A stretch of 64,000 bases of DNA from an uncultured Bulleidia sp. Lineage in GTDB: Bacteria > Bacillota_I > Bacilli_A > Erysipelotrichales > Erysipelotrichaceae. Numbering within the stretch: position 1 is the stretch's first letter; each line of letters begins with the position of its first letter. This document shows positions 8,124-16,609 of this stretch, piece by piece. The notes beneath the pieces are model-generated. The model saw nothing but the letters and a program-made list of their open reading frames with translations, had not been told where the DNA came from and did not search any database. Position numbers and translations under genes: made by a program. Location: assembly GCA_934725105.1 (NCBI GenBank), contig CAKVBD010000004.1, positions 17,931-81,930 of the forward strand. The letters are read 5' to 3'.

Positions 8124-8146
8124 ACTTATCTTCGGATAGGTTTTTT
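8124..8146 (+). terminator. Intrinsic terminator with TTCG tetraloop
   Basis: ACTTATC pairs with GATAGGT across a TTCG loop and runs into six T residues immediately after the IIB-like stop codon. Confidence 0.85.
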
Positions 8147-8170
8147 ATATTAACAAGAAAGGACTACACA

Positions 8171-9499
8171 ATGGCAAAAGATCTCACACAAGGCAATTTA
8201 TTAAAAAATATCGTTACATTCTCTCTTCCATTTTTATTGTCTTATTTTCTGCAGACACTCTATGGCATGGCAGATTTATTTATTGTTGGCCAATACAATG
8301 GTGCATCTTCTATCTCAGGCGTTTCCATTGGATCACAATTCATGCATATGGTTACTGTTATGCTTGTCAGCTTGTCTTTAGGCTCTGTTGTTATGATTGG
8401 CCGCTACGTAGGCAGCCATAACGAAAAACAAGTCAATACAGTTATCGGAAACAGTATTACACTCTTTTCTTTTCTATCAATCATTTTGCTTGTCGGATTA
8501 CTTTGTTGTAGAACAATGATCACCACAATCATGAATACGCCAATTGAGGCAATTCAGGAAACAAAGAATTATTTAACGATCTGTTTTCTAGGCATTCCTT
8601 TTATCATTGCATACAATGTTGTTTCTTCTATCTTTCGAGGACTTGGTGACTCTAAAACACCAATGTATTTTATCTTCATTGCATGTCTTTCCAATATTGT
8701 ATTAGATTATGTATTTGTCGGATTTTTTCATATGCAGGCAACAGGTGCTGCCCTGGCAACGATTATTGCACAGGCAATCAGTGTAGCTATCTCACTATTC
8801 ACAATCAAAAAGAAAAATCTCATACACATTCATAAAGCAGATTTCACAATCCAAAAAGAAACACTGCACAATATCCTGAAGATTGGCGTACCAGTTTCTT
8901 TACAAGATGGATTCATTCAAATCTCATTTCTAATTATCACAATCATCGCAAACAGCAGAGGTGTTGAAGTATCTGCAGCAGTAGGCATTGTAGAAAAAAT
9001 CATTTCATTCTTATTTCTAGTGCCTTCAGCAATGATGTCTACTGTTTCCACAATTGTTTCTCAGGCAATTGGTGCCAATAACAAACCACTCGCAAGAAAA
9101 ACAGTATTCATCTGTTCCAGCATTGCCTTTACATTTGGAATTGTCATTGCGATTTGTTTTCAGTTTATTTCTCAAAATGTTTTATCTTTATTCACAAACG
9201 ATGCAACTGTTATTTCACTAGGCACTTCCTATATGCATTCCTATGTATTTGATTGTGCTATTGCAGGCATTCATTTCTGTCTGTCCGGTTTTTTTGTAGC
9301 AAGTGGCTATCCATTCATTTCCTTCTTAAATAATGTCATCAGTATTATTGTATGTAGAGTTCCAGGTGCATATCTTGCTTCTATTTACTACCCAGATACA
9401 CTGTTTCCTATGGGCCTTGCTGCACCAATGGGAGGAGTCATTCAGATTCTGATTTGTACTTTTTTCTTCATTCGTTATCGAAAACAAGATAGAATATAG
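8171..9499 (+). CDS. MATE-family multidrug/cation antiporter
   Basis: 442 residues with about 12 hydrophobic segments in two similar halves, the arrangement of MATE (MatE, PF01554) exporters that extrude organic cations or metabolites using Na+ or H+ gradients. The N-terminus MAKDLTQGNLLKNIVTFSLPFLLS and the ADLFIVGQYNG segment are characteristic of the Bacillota DinF/NorM-like branch. AAAGGA lies 8 nt upstream of ATG. The CYTH gene starts 2 nt after its stop, so the two are co-transcribed and probably translationally coupled. No regulator is adjacent, and the substrate cannot be predicted. Confidence 0.92.
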   Translation: MAKDLTQGNLLKNIVTFSLPFLLSYFLQTLYGMADLFIVGQYNGASSISGVSIGSQFMHMVTVMLVSLSLGSVVMIGRYVGSHNEKQVNTVIGNSITLFSFLSIILLVGLLCCRTMITTIMNTPIEAIQETKNYLTICFLGIPFIIAYNVVSSIFRGLGDSKTPMYFIFIACLSNIVLDYVFVGFFHMQATGAALATIIAQAISVAISLFTIKKKNLIHIHKADFTIQKETLHNILKIGVPVSLQDGFIQISFLIITIIANSRGVEVSAAVGIVEKIISFLFLVPSAMMSTVSTIVSQAIGANNKPLARKTVFICSSIAFTFGIVIAICFQFISQNVLSLFTNDATVISLGTSYMHSYVFDCAIAGIHFCLSGFFVASGYPFISFLNNVISIIVCRVPGAYLASIYYPDTLFPMGLAAPMGGVIQILICTFFFIRYRKQDRI

Positions 9500-9501
9500 C
9501 T

Positions 9502-10023
9502 ATGACAAATAAAACACCATTAGAAATTGAAAGAAAATGGATGGTAAATGGGTTTCCTGATCTACCATTACTATTCTCTCAACAAATGCGTCAAGGATAT
9601 ATTGCAACACATCCAACGGTACGCATCCGTGAAGAAAAAATGATTTATTCATCCAAAGATCAGCCATTCAAAGATGAATTCATTCTTTGCTTTAAATCTT
9701 CAGGATTACTCACAAGAAAAGAAATTGAAATGGAAATTCCAGAAGAAAAGTTTGAAGAATTAGAAGATCTCATCGGCTTACCACTCATCAATAAACTAAG
9801 AAACACATATTTATTAAAAGATGGACATCACTTAGAAGTCAGTCATGTGGATGAAGGATTGCCTTCAGAATTCTATTACGCAGAAATTGAATTCGAAAGT
9901 GAAGAAGAAGCAAATGCATTTGATCCAAAACAAGTTGATCTTAGTGACTATCTCAATGATGATGTAACAAGTCAGCCAAACCAATCTATGGCTGCCTATT
10001 GGCAACAGACTAGACAAAAGTAA
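9502..10023 (+). CDS. CYTH-domain (triphosphate tunnel) protein
   Basis: 173 residues. The N-terminal EIERKW is the ExExK signature of the CYTH superfamily (class IV adenylate cyclases, thiamine triphosphatases, inorganic triphosphatases), followed by the basic strands TVRIREE, FILCFKSSG and KEIEMEIPEE and the acidic FYYAEIEFESEEEA near residue 125, all expected around the triphosphate tunnel. In bacteria these proteins mostly hydrolyse inorganic triphosphate or long-chain polyphosphate; cyclase activity is unlikely but cannot be excluded. It is co-transcribed with the MATE exporter 2 nt upstream. A terminator shared with the opposite strand follows directly. Confidence 0.85.
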   Translation: MTNKTPLEIERKWMVNGFPDLPLLFSQQMRQGYIATHPTVRIREEKMIYSSKDQPFKDEFILCFKSSGLLTRKEIEMEIPEEKFEELEDLIGLPLINKLRNTYLLKDGHHLEVSHVDEGLPSEFYYAEIEFESEEEANAFDPKQVDLSDYLNDDVTSQPNQSMAAYWQQTRQK

Positions 10024-10044
10024 AAACCACCTTTCGGTGGTTTT
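10023..10044. terminator. Bidirectional terminator between CYTH and desulfoferrodoxin genes
   Basis: AAAACCACC and GGTGGTTTT form a perfect 9-bp stem with a TTTC loop; the flanking A and T runs serve both converging transcripts. Confidence 0.85.
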
Positions 10045-10051
10045 GTTTGTT

Positions 10052-10426
10052 TTATTCAGCTTTCCAAAGTCCATGCAGGTTGCATAGTTCATATGCTGCA
10101 ACGACTTCATCACCATCATTCAATGTAAATGTAGCTTCTGGCTTTTCTTCTGGATGAAGATCATGCTTCATGAAACCACTCTTTGTTTCAAGAATGATCC
10201 ATTGAATATAATGTTTTTCAACCATTGGATGTTCTACAGAACCAACAGTTACTTTTACAATATTCCCATTCTTTTCAATCACAGGAACATGTTTTTCATT
10301 CGCAGCATCTGTTGTGTTAGGAATCACTTCATTCATTGTTTCTCCACAACATTTTGGAGTACAGCCACTCTTTTCATTCAAGAATGTAATAAAATTACCG
10401 CATCCTTCACATTTATAAAATTTCAT
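10052..10426 (-). CDS. dfx: Desulfoferrodoxin (2Fe superoxide reductase)
   Basis: 124 residues. Superoxide reductase reduces superoxide to peroxide without producing oxygen, a typical anaerobe defence. The N-terminal desulforedoxin-type domain keeps all four Fe ligands (Cys6, Cys9, Cys26, Cys27). The catalytic neelaredoxin-type domain has EKHVPVIE (the Glu-Lys pair and first His), SVEHPMVEKHYIQWI (two further His) and CNLHGLWKA (Cys and last His ligand of the Fe(His)4Cys centre). It lies 11 nt downstream of rubrerythrin in the same operon. Rubrerythrin can remove the peroxide this enzyme makes, so the pair is a complete superoxide-to-water pathway. Confidence 0.95.
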   Translation of the reverse strand: MKFYKCEGCGNFITFLNEKSGCTPKCCGETMNEVIPNTTDAANEKHVPVIEKNGNIVKVTVGSVEHPMVEKHYIQWIILETKSGFMKHDLHPEEKPEATFTLNDGDEVVAAYELCNLHGLWKAE

Positions 10427-10437
10427 ATTTTCACCTG

Positions 10438-10977
10438 TTAATAGTTTTCTTCATGCACTTCGAAGTAAGACTGTGGATGGTTGCATACTGGGCAAACATC
10501 TGGTGCCTTTGTACCAATTACGATATGACCACAGTTTCTGCATTCCCAAACTGTAACGCCACTCTTTTCAAACACTTTCTTTTCTTCAACATTTGCAAGA
10601 AGTTTTCTATATCTTTCTTCATGATGCTTTTCAATAGCACCTACGCCTCTGAACTGTTCAGCAAGTTCATGGAAACCTTCTTCATCAGCTTCCTGTGCCA
10701 TACGTTCATACATATCTGTCCACTCATAGTTTTCGCCTTCAGCAGCAGCCTTCAAGTTAGCTTCTGTATCACCTAATTCGCCTAAAGCCTTAAACCAGAG
10801 TTTCGCATGTTCTTTTTCGTTTTCAGCTGTCTTTAAGAACAAAGCAGCAATCTGTTCATAGCCAGCCTTCTTAGCAACGCTAGCGAAGTATGTATATTTA
10901 TTTCTAGCCTGAGATTCGCCAGCAAATGCTTCACGTAAATTCTTTTCAGTTTTTGTACCTGCGTATTTATTTGTCAT
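10438..10977 (-). CDS. rbr: Rubrerythrin (NADH peroxidase component)
   Basis: 179 residues. The four-helix di-iron domain (1-140) carries the ligands in AFAGESQARNKY, TAENEKEHAK, FRGVGAIEKHHEERY. The C-terminal rubredoxin-like domain has WECRNCGHI and PDVCPVCNH with the four Cys for one Fe. It reduces hydrogen peroxide in the cytoplasm using electrons from rubredoxin/NADH systems. The start at 10977 is chosen for its GAGGAGG site; the 15 codons upstream in frame contain that site and are rejected. Divergent to an AraC-type regulator about 95 bp away. No clear PerR box was found in that gap. Confidence 0.95.
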   Translation of the reverse strand: MTNKYAGTKTEKNLREAFAGESQARNKYTYFASVAKKAGYEQIAALFLKTAENEKEHAKLWFKALGELGDTEANLKAAAEGENYEWTDMYERMAQEADEEGFHELAEQFRGVGAIEKHHEERYRKLLANVEEKKVFEKSGVTVWECRNCGHIVIGTKAPDVCPVCNHPQSYFEVHEENY

Positions 10978-11061
10978 ATGTAAGTCCTCCTCTTTGACTT
11001 GTTGGTAATATAATATTAGCATTGTTAGATAAATAATAGTAGATTTTTGCTTTATTTTTTG

Positions 11062-11067
11062 TATAAT
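11062..11067 (+). promoter_or_regulatory. -10 element of a leaderless AraC-type gene
   Basis: TATAAT ends 6 nt before the ATG at 11074, which places the expected transcription start on the start codon. No good -35 is visible. There is no Shine-Dalgarno before the ATG. Confidence 0.55.
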
Positions 11068-11073
11068 TTTGTC

Positions 11074-11958
11074 ATGACACTAAATTTATATAGAAACTAC
11101 ACATCAAATGTCCATTACACGGACGATAACTTAAAGATTTTTGTAAAACAAGAAGAAATGCTTCCAGATTCTAACTTTCATTCCATCCAGCATATTCATG
11201 AAGAAATTGAAATGATGGAAATATTAGAAGGATATCTCTATTACAACATTAATGATGAACAGGTAAAAGTAACAAAGGGACAAATCATATTTGTGAATGC
11301 AAATCAATTACATTCCTCTACACTCAATGAATCAGAGTATTGTAAATTCAATGTTGTATTGATTCATCCATCTATTTATTCCAATGACCCATTGATTTAT
11401 GCAAATTATGCAAAACCAATTGTAGAAAATACAAGCATTGACTATATGATCTTTGATCAGCATTCTTCACTCATCAATGCATTTCATCACATCCAGCAGT
11501 TAGACTCTATGCGATCAAGTGCATACATGCTTGGCATGATTTCTGATGCATATACAATCCTGCAATTGATTTATGAACGATTAGAAACACATATTCCTGA
11601 AGTGGATCCACATCATTTAGATGACATGGAACTGTTAAACAAAATGACTTCATACATCTACAAGAATTATGCAGATAAGATTTCCTTAAGTGATATCGCA
11701 GAATACGGAAATGTATCCATATCAAAGTGTTCAAGAATGTTTAATCTATATACAAAACATTCACCCATTGATTTCTTAAATCTATATCGCTTAGAAATTG
11801 CATCCAATCTTTTAAGAAGTACAGATCAGTCAATTTCTCAAATCTCTTCTTCCTGTGGTTTTGATCAACAATCATATTTCAATCGCATGTTTAAGAAAGA
11901 GTATGGCTGTACACCTTTAGCTTATCGCAAACATCCATGTGATAAATTTGTACATTAA
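11074..11958 (+). CDS. AraC-family transcriptional regulator (cupin sensor)
   Basis: 294 residues. The N-terminal half (about 10-140) has a cupin-like pattern, with the paired HIHEEIEMMEILEG and GQIIFVNANQLHSS segments. The C-terminal two helix-turn-helix motifs of the AraC/XylS family are clear: ISLSDIAEYGNVSISKCSRMF and SISQISSSCGFDQQSYFNRM, followed by KKEYGCTPLAYRK. It is expected to bind a small ligand and activate or repress nearby genes. The divergent rubrerythrin/desulfoferrodoxin operon is the nearest candidate target. The ATG at 11047 lies upstream of the apparent -10 box, so 11074 is preferred; initiation is probably leaderless. Its last codons overlap the tRNA-Thr promoter. Confidence 0.85.
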   Translation: MTLNLYRNYTSNVHYTDDNLKIFVKQEEMLPDSNFHSIQHIHEEIEMMEILEGYLYYNINDEQVKVTKGQIIFVNANQLHSSTLNESEYCKFNVVLIHPSIYSNDPLIYANYAKPIVENTSIDYMIFDQHSSLINAFHHIQQLDSMRSSAYMLGMISDAYTILQLIYERLETHIPEVDPHHLDDMELLNKMTSYIYKNYADKISLSDIAEYGNVSISKCSRMFNLYTKHSPIDFLNLYRLEIASNLLRSTDQSISQISSSCGFDQQSYFNRMFKKEYGCTPLAYRKHPCDKFVH

Positions 11959-11976
11959 GAAAAAATCAGTTATAAT
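11948..11976 (+). promoter_or_regulatory. Promoter of tRNA-Thr
   Basis: TTGTAC at 11948-11953 and TATAAT at 11971-11976 with a 17-nt spacer. The -35 box lies within the last codons of the AraC-type gene, and the -10 ends 9 nt before the tRNA. Confidence 0.75.
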
Positions 11977-11985
11977 ATTTGCACT

Positions 11986-12058
11986 GCCGACTTAGCTTAG
12001 TTGGTAGAGCAATGCACTCGTAACGCATAGGTCGTAGGTTCAAGTCCTATAGTCGGCA
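11986..12058 (+). tRNA. tRNA-Thr (anticodon CGT)
   Basis: Acceptor arms GCCGACT/AGTCGGC pair fully with discriminator A at 12058. D-arm AGCTTAGTTGGTAGAGC and T-arm GTTCAAGTC are canonical. The anticodon loop CTCGTAA gives CGT (reads ACG). The innermost anticodon-stem pair is an A-C mismatch. CCA is not encoded. Confidence 0.93.
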
Positions 12059-12074
12059 CTATACTAAGCTCTAA

Positions 12075-12100
12075 AAACCGCTGATTTATGCGGTTTTTTT
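12075..12100 (+). terminator. Terminator of tRNA-Thr
   Basis: AAACCGC/GCGGTTT stem with an 8-nt loop and a run of seven T residues. Confidence 0.88.
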
Positions 12101-12115
12101 ATATTCATTTTTTTC

Positions 12116-12139
12116 GAGCGAACTTTTGAGCGAACTTTT
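12116..12139. repeat. Tandem 12-bp repeat downstream of tRNA-Thr
   Basis: GAGCGAACTTTT occurs twice head to tail with no spacer, about 60 bp past the tRNA-Thr 3' end. It is not part of a gene or terminator. Its place beside a tRNA fits an old integration scar, but no integrase remains. Confidence 0.5.
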
Positions 12140-12151
12140 TACCTCCAAAAT

Positions 12152-12180
12152 TAAAAAGACACAGATCACTCCATGTCTTC
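12152..12180 (-). terminator. Probable terminator of the YitT-like gene
   Basis: On the minus strand AAGACA pairs with TGTCTT across a long loop and is followed by five T residues, right after the stop codon. The stem is short. Confidence 0.5.
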
Positions 12181-13025
12181 TACAATCTTTTTTCAAATCC
12201 ACCATGAATCATAGATCCCTGTGATAAAGTCACAAATGCATGCGGATCAGCTTCATGAATCAATTCATTTAATTGCTGCACTTCATATTTGTTAATGGCA
12301 ACATACAAGATTTCAGTATCTGTTTCAGTATATGCACCTTTTCCATTCCAATACGTAACACCACGTCCCATTGTGGACATAATTGTTTTCTTCAACTGAT
12401 GATTCTTTGTGAAAATCAAAGCAGTCACATTAATATTCTGCGCATGACAACGATCAGCAATCGTATATAACAATGCAACAAACAAAACAGAATACATAAT
12501 TGTCTTCAAATCATCAAAGAATAGACAAATCCCAAACAATACAATATTGAAATAAATAGATAACTGTCCCGTTTTAAAATCAGGATGTTTTTTCACAATA
12601 CACATCGTAGCGATATCAATACCACCACAGCATCCACTGCCACTCAATGCCGTTCCAACCCCAATACCACAAATAGCTGAAGCAAAGATCGTATTCAGTA
12701 TCATATCATTCACCAATGGCTGTTTTAATGGTGGCAAAACAGATAATAGTACTGTTTGAATCACCAAAGAAAGAATTGTTTTCACACAGAAATCTTTATG
12801 CATGATTTTCAATGCAAAAAAGAATAAAGGAATATTCAAACAAAAGTTAATGATACCAAGCACATTGATATTTGCTGGAATATGAATTACCATTCGAAAC
12901 AGACGTTCAATTAACTGCGCTGTACCAATCATACCTCCAAAGTTAATTCCATTTGGAGTCACAAACAGCCAAATACCAACACTCAATAATACAGAGCCTA
13001 ATACTACATTCAGATATCGTTTCAT
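12180..13025 (-). CDS. YitT-family membrane protein (DUF161 + DUF2179)
   Basis: 281 residues. Five or six membrane segments occupy about residues 5-200 with the conserved GINFGGMIGTAQL near the N-terminus and a GTALSGSGCCGGIDI segment in the middle. The C-terminal soluble domain (about 205-281, including GRGVTYWNGKGAYT) is the DUF2179 domain usually found at this place. YitT proteins are widespread in Bacillota; a transport role is suspected but no substrate is established. The start at 13025 is preferred over the ORF start because a TTGTTC/TATAAT promoter (18-nt spacer) ends 9 nt before it and no Shine-Dalgarno exists, so the mRNA leader would be only 2-3 nt. Confidence 0.87.
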   Translation of the reverse strand: MKRYLNVVLGSVLLSVGIWLFVTPNGINFGGMIGTAQLIERLFRMVIHIPANINVLGIINFCLNIPLFFFALKIMHKDFCVKTILSLVIQTVLLSVLPPLKQPLVNDMILNTIFASAICGIGVGTALSGSGCCGGIDIATMCIVKKHPDFKTGQLSIYFNIVLFGICLFFDDLKTIMYSVLFVALLYTIADRCHAQNINVTALIFTKNHQLKKTIMSTMGRGVTYWNGKGAYTETDTEILYVAINKYEVQQLNELIHEADPHAFVTLSQGSMIHGGFEKRL

Positions 13026-13034
13026 AACGCAACT

Positions 13035-13064
13035 ATTATAGCGTCTCATTGATTTGTTGAACAA
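13035..13064 (-). promoter_or_regulatory. Promoter of the YitT-like gene (near-leaderless)
   Basis: Minus strand TTGTTC at 13059-13064 and TATAAT at 13035-13040, 18-nt spacer. The -10 ends 9 nt before the ATG at 13025. It overlaps the 3' end of the upstream kinase gene. Confidence 0.55.
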
Positions 13065-15232
13065 TACTTTTCAATTACTTTCATTACTTCTTTAAAATCA
13101 ATTGGTTTTGAAATATGACCATTCATACCAACTTTCAAACAAGCTTCAACATCTTCCGCAAATGCATCCGCACTCATCGCAACAACAGGAATCGTCTGGA
13201 TATCTTTTCTCTTCGATGCACGAATGACTTTTGTTGCTTCATAGCCATTCATAATCGGCATCTGAATATCCATAAACACAAAATCAAATGCATGTTCTTC
13301 ACTATTTTCCAATATATCTACACACTCTTTTCCATTACAAGCTCTTTGCGCATGAATACCATTCTGTTCAAGAAGATCATGAATAATTTCCCAGTTCAAC
13401 TCATTATCTTCCGCAACTAAGATATGCAGATCATTAAAATCCAGTGTGTGTAATACAGATTCTAATGTTTTTTCACGATCATGCTTTTCAAAAGAAACTT
13501 CTAACGGAATCTCAACAGTAAATTTCGTTCCTTTGTCAATTGCACTTTCACATGCAATTGTACCTTGCATATGATCAACAAGATTCTTAACAATAAATAA
13601 TCCAAGCCCAGAACCAAACACTTTATCTGTTCGACTATCTGTTTCTCTAGAGAATGAGTCATACATTACCTTCTGATATTCCTCACTCATTCCTACACCA
13701 TTATCTTCAATCACACTCACTAGAATTACATTGCAATCTGCATTTCTTTCTTCAATACAGAATCTCACTGTTCCGCCAGGATTTGTATATTTGATTGCAT
13801 TCGTCAACAAATTCAAATAAATCTGCGTCAATCGTAAATCATCACCAATCAAAGAAGAATACATGATATGCTGCTTTTCTACAGTCAATGTAATATTTTT
13901 ACTATTTGCCTGTGGAAGAAGAATTGCTTCCAGGCTGTCCAGCATCTCATCTAGATCAAACTCTTTACTTGTAATACTGATATTTCCACTCTCAATCTTA
14001 GAAATCTCTAGAATGTCATTGATCAATGTCAATAAATGCTTTCCACTCAGCAATATATTATCCAGACATTTATTCACATATTTCCTGTCATAACTGTTTT
14101 CCCTCGCCAAAGAAGCCATTCCAATCACCGCATTCATTGGTGTACGAATATCATGCGACATTGATGAAAGAAATTGTGTTTTCGCATTACTTGCTTCATT
14201 TGCCAGTTCTGCGGTTTCTTTGAGTTTTTTATTGATTGTGTAGAAATAGCTGCCATCTACAAATAACAAGATAGCCATCATTTCACACACAAGAATAAAA
14301 ATAGAGTAATCAAAAGAATTCGTTTGATACAATTCTTTCAATGGAATAACACCAAGCACAGCTAAACTTGTACTATCTTCAAACACTGAATAATACCAGT
14401 AACACTTCTCATTCTTTGCATTTTTATAGTGAAATGACAATACTTCATTATTAAACAGTTTTTCTTTCAACTGATTTTCTTTTTCTTCATTATGATCAAA
14501 ATTATATGTACTGATATAATCAAGAAAATCATTTCCTTCCATAGATGGAGATTCAATAACATATCCACCTGCAACAGTCACCAGACTCACTTCCGCATTT
14601 GTATAAATTGCTGGGAAATTCCATATTTCCTGTAAACTTTTAACTGGTATGATTCTTAAAAGTAAATACGGTTTTTTGTGATCTCCCTCTTTCAAATCAA
14701 CTCTGACACCAACACTTACAACTTCTACGCCAGTACTATCATCTGTATATTTACCAAGCACCGCATAGTTCTCATCTATTTGATACATTGTCCAAAGATT
14801 CCCAAGATAGATTGCTCGTGTATTATCCTCTAGATCTTGAAATGAATGGTACACATCAAGAGATTGAAATGTATCTGTACTCCATGCATCTAATGTCTCT
14901 AAATCTACAAGATGTGCATAACGGTCTGTATGCGTTGTTGAACGATGAATATAATCCACAGTCTGATCAAACGTAAAATTCTGTGACTCAATATAGTCAC
15001 CCCATTCTCTCACTGCACTTCGTTCTGAATTCAAATATCGATTCGATACATCCTTCATTGATTCAATTGTCATTTTGAATGTTTCGATATTTGCTTTTTC
15101 TTTTTCTTCTTTAATACTTTTAGAATAGGAAAACGCAAAAATAATCGTATAAACGATTAATACAACATTTGTGATCAACAATAACAGTTTCAAAACACTG
15201 GAACGATTATCTTTTTTATTCTGGATTGTCAT
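13046..15232 (-). CDS. Hybrid sensor histidine kinase / response regulator (extracytoplasmic sensor)
   Basis: 728 residues. A membrane segment at about 13-37 and a second near 310-330 bracket a ~270-residue outside domain, probably of the Cache/double-PAS type (AVLGKYTDDSTGVEVVS and LRIIPVKSLQEIW fit, but the fold is inferred). Inside the cell come HisKA with MSHDIRTPMNA (His near 359), HATPase with DNGVGMSEEY and GSGLGLFIV, and a receiver with LVAEDNELNWE and Asp in FMDIQMPIMNG near 653. No HPt or DNA-binding domain is present. The ATG at 15232 is preferred; the two codons upstream (TTG, CAT) are not needed. The 5' leader contains a perfect palindrome. The YitT-like gene follows 20 bp downstream but has its own promoter. 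Confidence 0.88.
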   Translation of the reverse strand: MTIQNKKDNRSSVLKLLLLITNVVLIVYTIIFAFSYSKSIKEEKEKANIETFKMTIESMKDVSNRYLNSERSAVREWGDYIESQNFTFDQTVDYIHRSTTHTDRYAHLVDLETLDAWSTDTFQSLDVYHSFQDLEDNTRAIYLGNLWTMYQIDENYAVLGKYTDDSTGVEVVSVGVRVDLKEGDHKKPYLLLRIIPVKSLQEIWNFPAIYTNAEVSLVTVAGGYVIESPSMEGNDFLDYISTYNFDHNEEKENQLKEKLFNNEVLSFHYKNAKNEKCYWYYSVFEDSTSLAVLGVIPLKELYQTNSFDYSIFILVCEMMAILLFVDGSYFYTINKKLKETAELANEASNAKTQFLSSMSHDIRTPMNAVIGMASLARENSYDRKYVNKCLDNILLSGKHLLTLINDILEISKIESGNISITSKEFDLDEMLDSLEAILLPQANSKNITLTVEKQHIMYSSLIGDDLRLTQIYLNLLTNAIKYTNPGGTVRFCIEERNADCNVILVSVIEDNGVGMSEEYQKVMYDSFSRETDSRTDKVFGSGLGLFIVKNLVDHMQGTIACESAIDKGTKFTVEIPLEVSFEKHDREKTLESVLHTLDFNDLHILVAEDNELNWEIIHDLLEQNGIHAQRACNGKECVDILENSEEHAFDFVFMDIQMPIMNGYEATKVIRASKRKDIQTIPVVAMSADAFAEDVEACLKVGMNGHISKPIDFKEVMKVIEKYCSTNQ

Positions 15233-15240
15233 ATGCAAAC

Positions 15241-15257
15241 ACTTCTTAAAAAGAAGT
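15241..15257. repeat. Perfect inverted repeat in the leader of the second hybrid kinase
   Basis: ACTTCTT-AAA-AAGAAGT lies 9 nt before the kinase ATG and just after a possible -10 (TATACT on the minus strand, 15256-15261). It could be an operator or a small hairpin limiting translation. Confidence 0.45.
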
Positions 15258-15263
15258 ATATCA

Positions 15264-15286
15264 CAAAAAAGGGCAATGTTATGCCC
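15264..15286 (-). terminator. Terminator-like hairpin upstream of the aminopeptidase stop
   Basis: On the minus strand GGGCATAACATTGCCC forms a hairpin followed by six T residues directly after the aminopeptidase gene, separating it from the kinase downstream. Confidence 0.8.
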
Positions 15287-16492
15287 TTACAGCACAAAAT
15301 CGCCCTGATCAAATATCACAACTTCTCTTCCATCTTCTGTTGTACCAACAATATGCATATCACTTGTACCAATCATGAAATCAATATGGATCTTTGAATC
15401 ATTAAATGTATATCTAGAATCTTTTGGCTGCTGTACATTTAATCCTCTTCCAAGCGCTAAATGACAGGATGCATTCTCATCAATCAATGTTGTGTAATAC
15501 ACACGTTGACTCATAGAGATTGGAGAATGATATTCCACTAATGCACACTCTCCCAAATAACAAGCATTTTCATCCATACGAACCAATGCTTCCAGCATTT
15601 CTTTTCCTTCATTCGCAATGACTTCTACAACTTTTCCATTTTCAAAGCGGAAGCCAAAATTTTCTACACTCTTTCCCCCAAGCACAAGAGGTCTAGAAGC
15701 ATATACGACACCATTTGTTCCAAACTTTTCCGGTGTTGTACAAATTTCTTCTGTCGGAATATTTGGTGTAAACGAGATGCCATCTTCTTTTCTTTCATAA
15801 GAGAATTTAGAATCTGGTGTCAATTCCACAACCAGATCCGTTCCATTGGATGCGGTATAGTGGAACTTTGTAAAATGATACGCATCAATCTTCTTTCCTC
15901 TTTCATGATTTCTAGCTTGCTTTTCTTGCCATGTCTTAACAACATCATTTGTTTCATCGATATAGCACAATTTCAATAACAGCTTCCACAACTCTTCTAA
16001 ACGCTTGCTTTCTTCAATGTCAGGCATAATATAATCAGCCCACTGTTTTGTTGGAATCATCGCTATCAACCATTGACAATGCTTATCACGACTTGCCTTA
16101 CGCATAATATTTCTCACTGCATCCACATGTGCAAATACCGCATTTGCCTTTTCTTCTGGAAGATCTTCCATCAGTTTTGGATTCACACCTTCAAGACGCA
16201 CATAGCATGCACCTTCATCAAGATATTTCTGGTTCTGTAAAACTTCCCAGTCTTCCACTTTTTCAACATCTTCCTTACTGCGATATAAAGAAGCAACTTT
16301 TAAATTTGCCTGATCCAGATAATGCACTACTACATTACTCGCTCCAAGCTTATAACACTCTTCACAAAATATTGGTGTAAATTCACTGCCTTCAATTGCT
16401 GCTTCTACAAGAACTGTCTGTCCTTTTTGTACATTCAAGCCAACACGTGCCAATGTATAGGCATACTTTCTTTTCATTTCTTCTAAATTCAT
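15287..16492 (-). CDS. M29-family aminopeptidase
   Basis: 401 residues, matching the thermophilic aminopeptidase T / AmpS family (M29), cytosolic two-metal exopeptidases that trim N-terminal residues. The N-terminus MNLEEMKRKYAYTLARVGLNVQKGQTV is diagnostic, and the C-terminal metal-binding region has GECALVEYHSPIS, CHLALGRG and HIDFMIGTSDMHI with the expected Glu, His and Asp ligands. The start at 16492 is chosen over the ORF start seven codons earlier because GAGG lies about 10 nt upstream. It stands alone between two terminators. Confidence 0.93.
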   Translation of the reverse strand: MNLEEMKRKYAYTLARVGLNVQKGQTVLVEAAIEGSEFTPIFCEECYKLGASNVVVHYLDQANLKVASLYRSKEDVEKVEDWEVLQNQKYLDEGACYVRLEGVNPKLMEDLPEEKANAVFAHVDAVRNIMRKASRDKHCQWLIAMIPTKQWADYIMPDIEESKRLEELWKLLLKLCYIDETNDVVKTWQEKQARNHERGKKIDAYHFTKFHYTASNGTDLVVELTPDSKFSYERKEDGISFTPNIPTEEICTTPEKFGTNGVVYASRPLVLGGKSVENFGFRFENGKVVEVIANEGKEMLEALVRMDENACYLGECALVEYHSPISMSQRVYYTTLIDENASCHLALGRGLNVQQPKDSRYTFNDSKIHIDFMIGTSDMHIVGTTEDGREVVIFDQGDFVL

Positions 16493-16572
16493 AAAAATTA
16501 TTCCTCGTTTCAATGCACGTATCTTATCACAACCATTCTTTTCTATTACCTATGTATTGATGCATTTCAAAA

Positions 16573-16609
16573 GAAAAAACTTATGAAATACAGTTTTGTT
16601 TCATAAGTT
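16573..16609 (-). terminator. Terminator of the alkylation-repair / TtcA-like operon
   Basis: On the minus strand AACTTATGAAA pairs perfectly with TTTCATAAGTT (11 bp) and is followed by six T residues, touching the TtcA-like stop codon. Confidence 0.9.
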
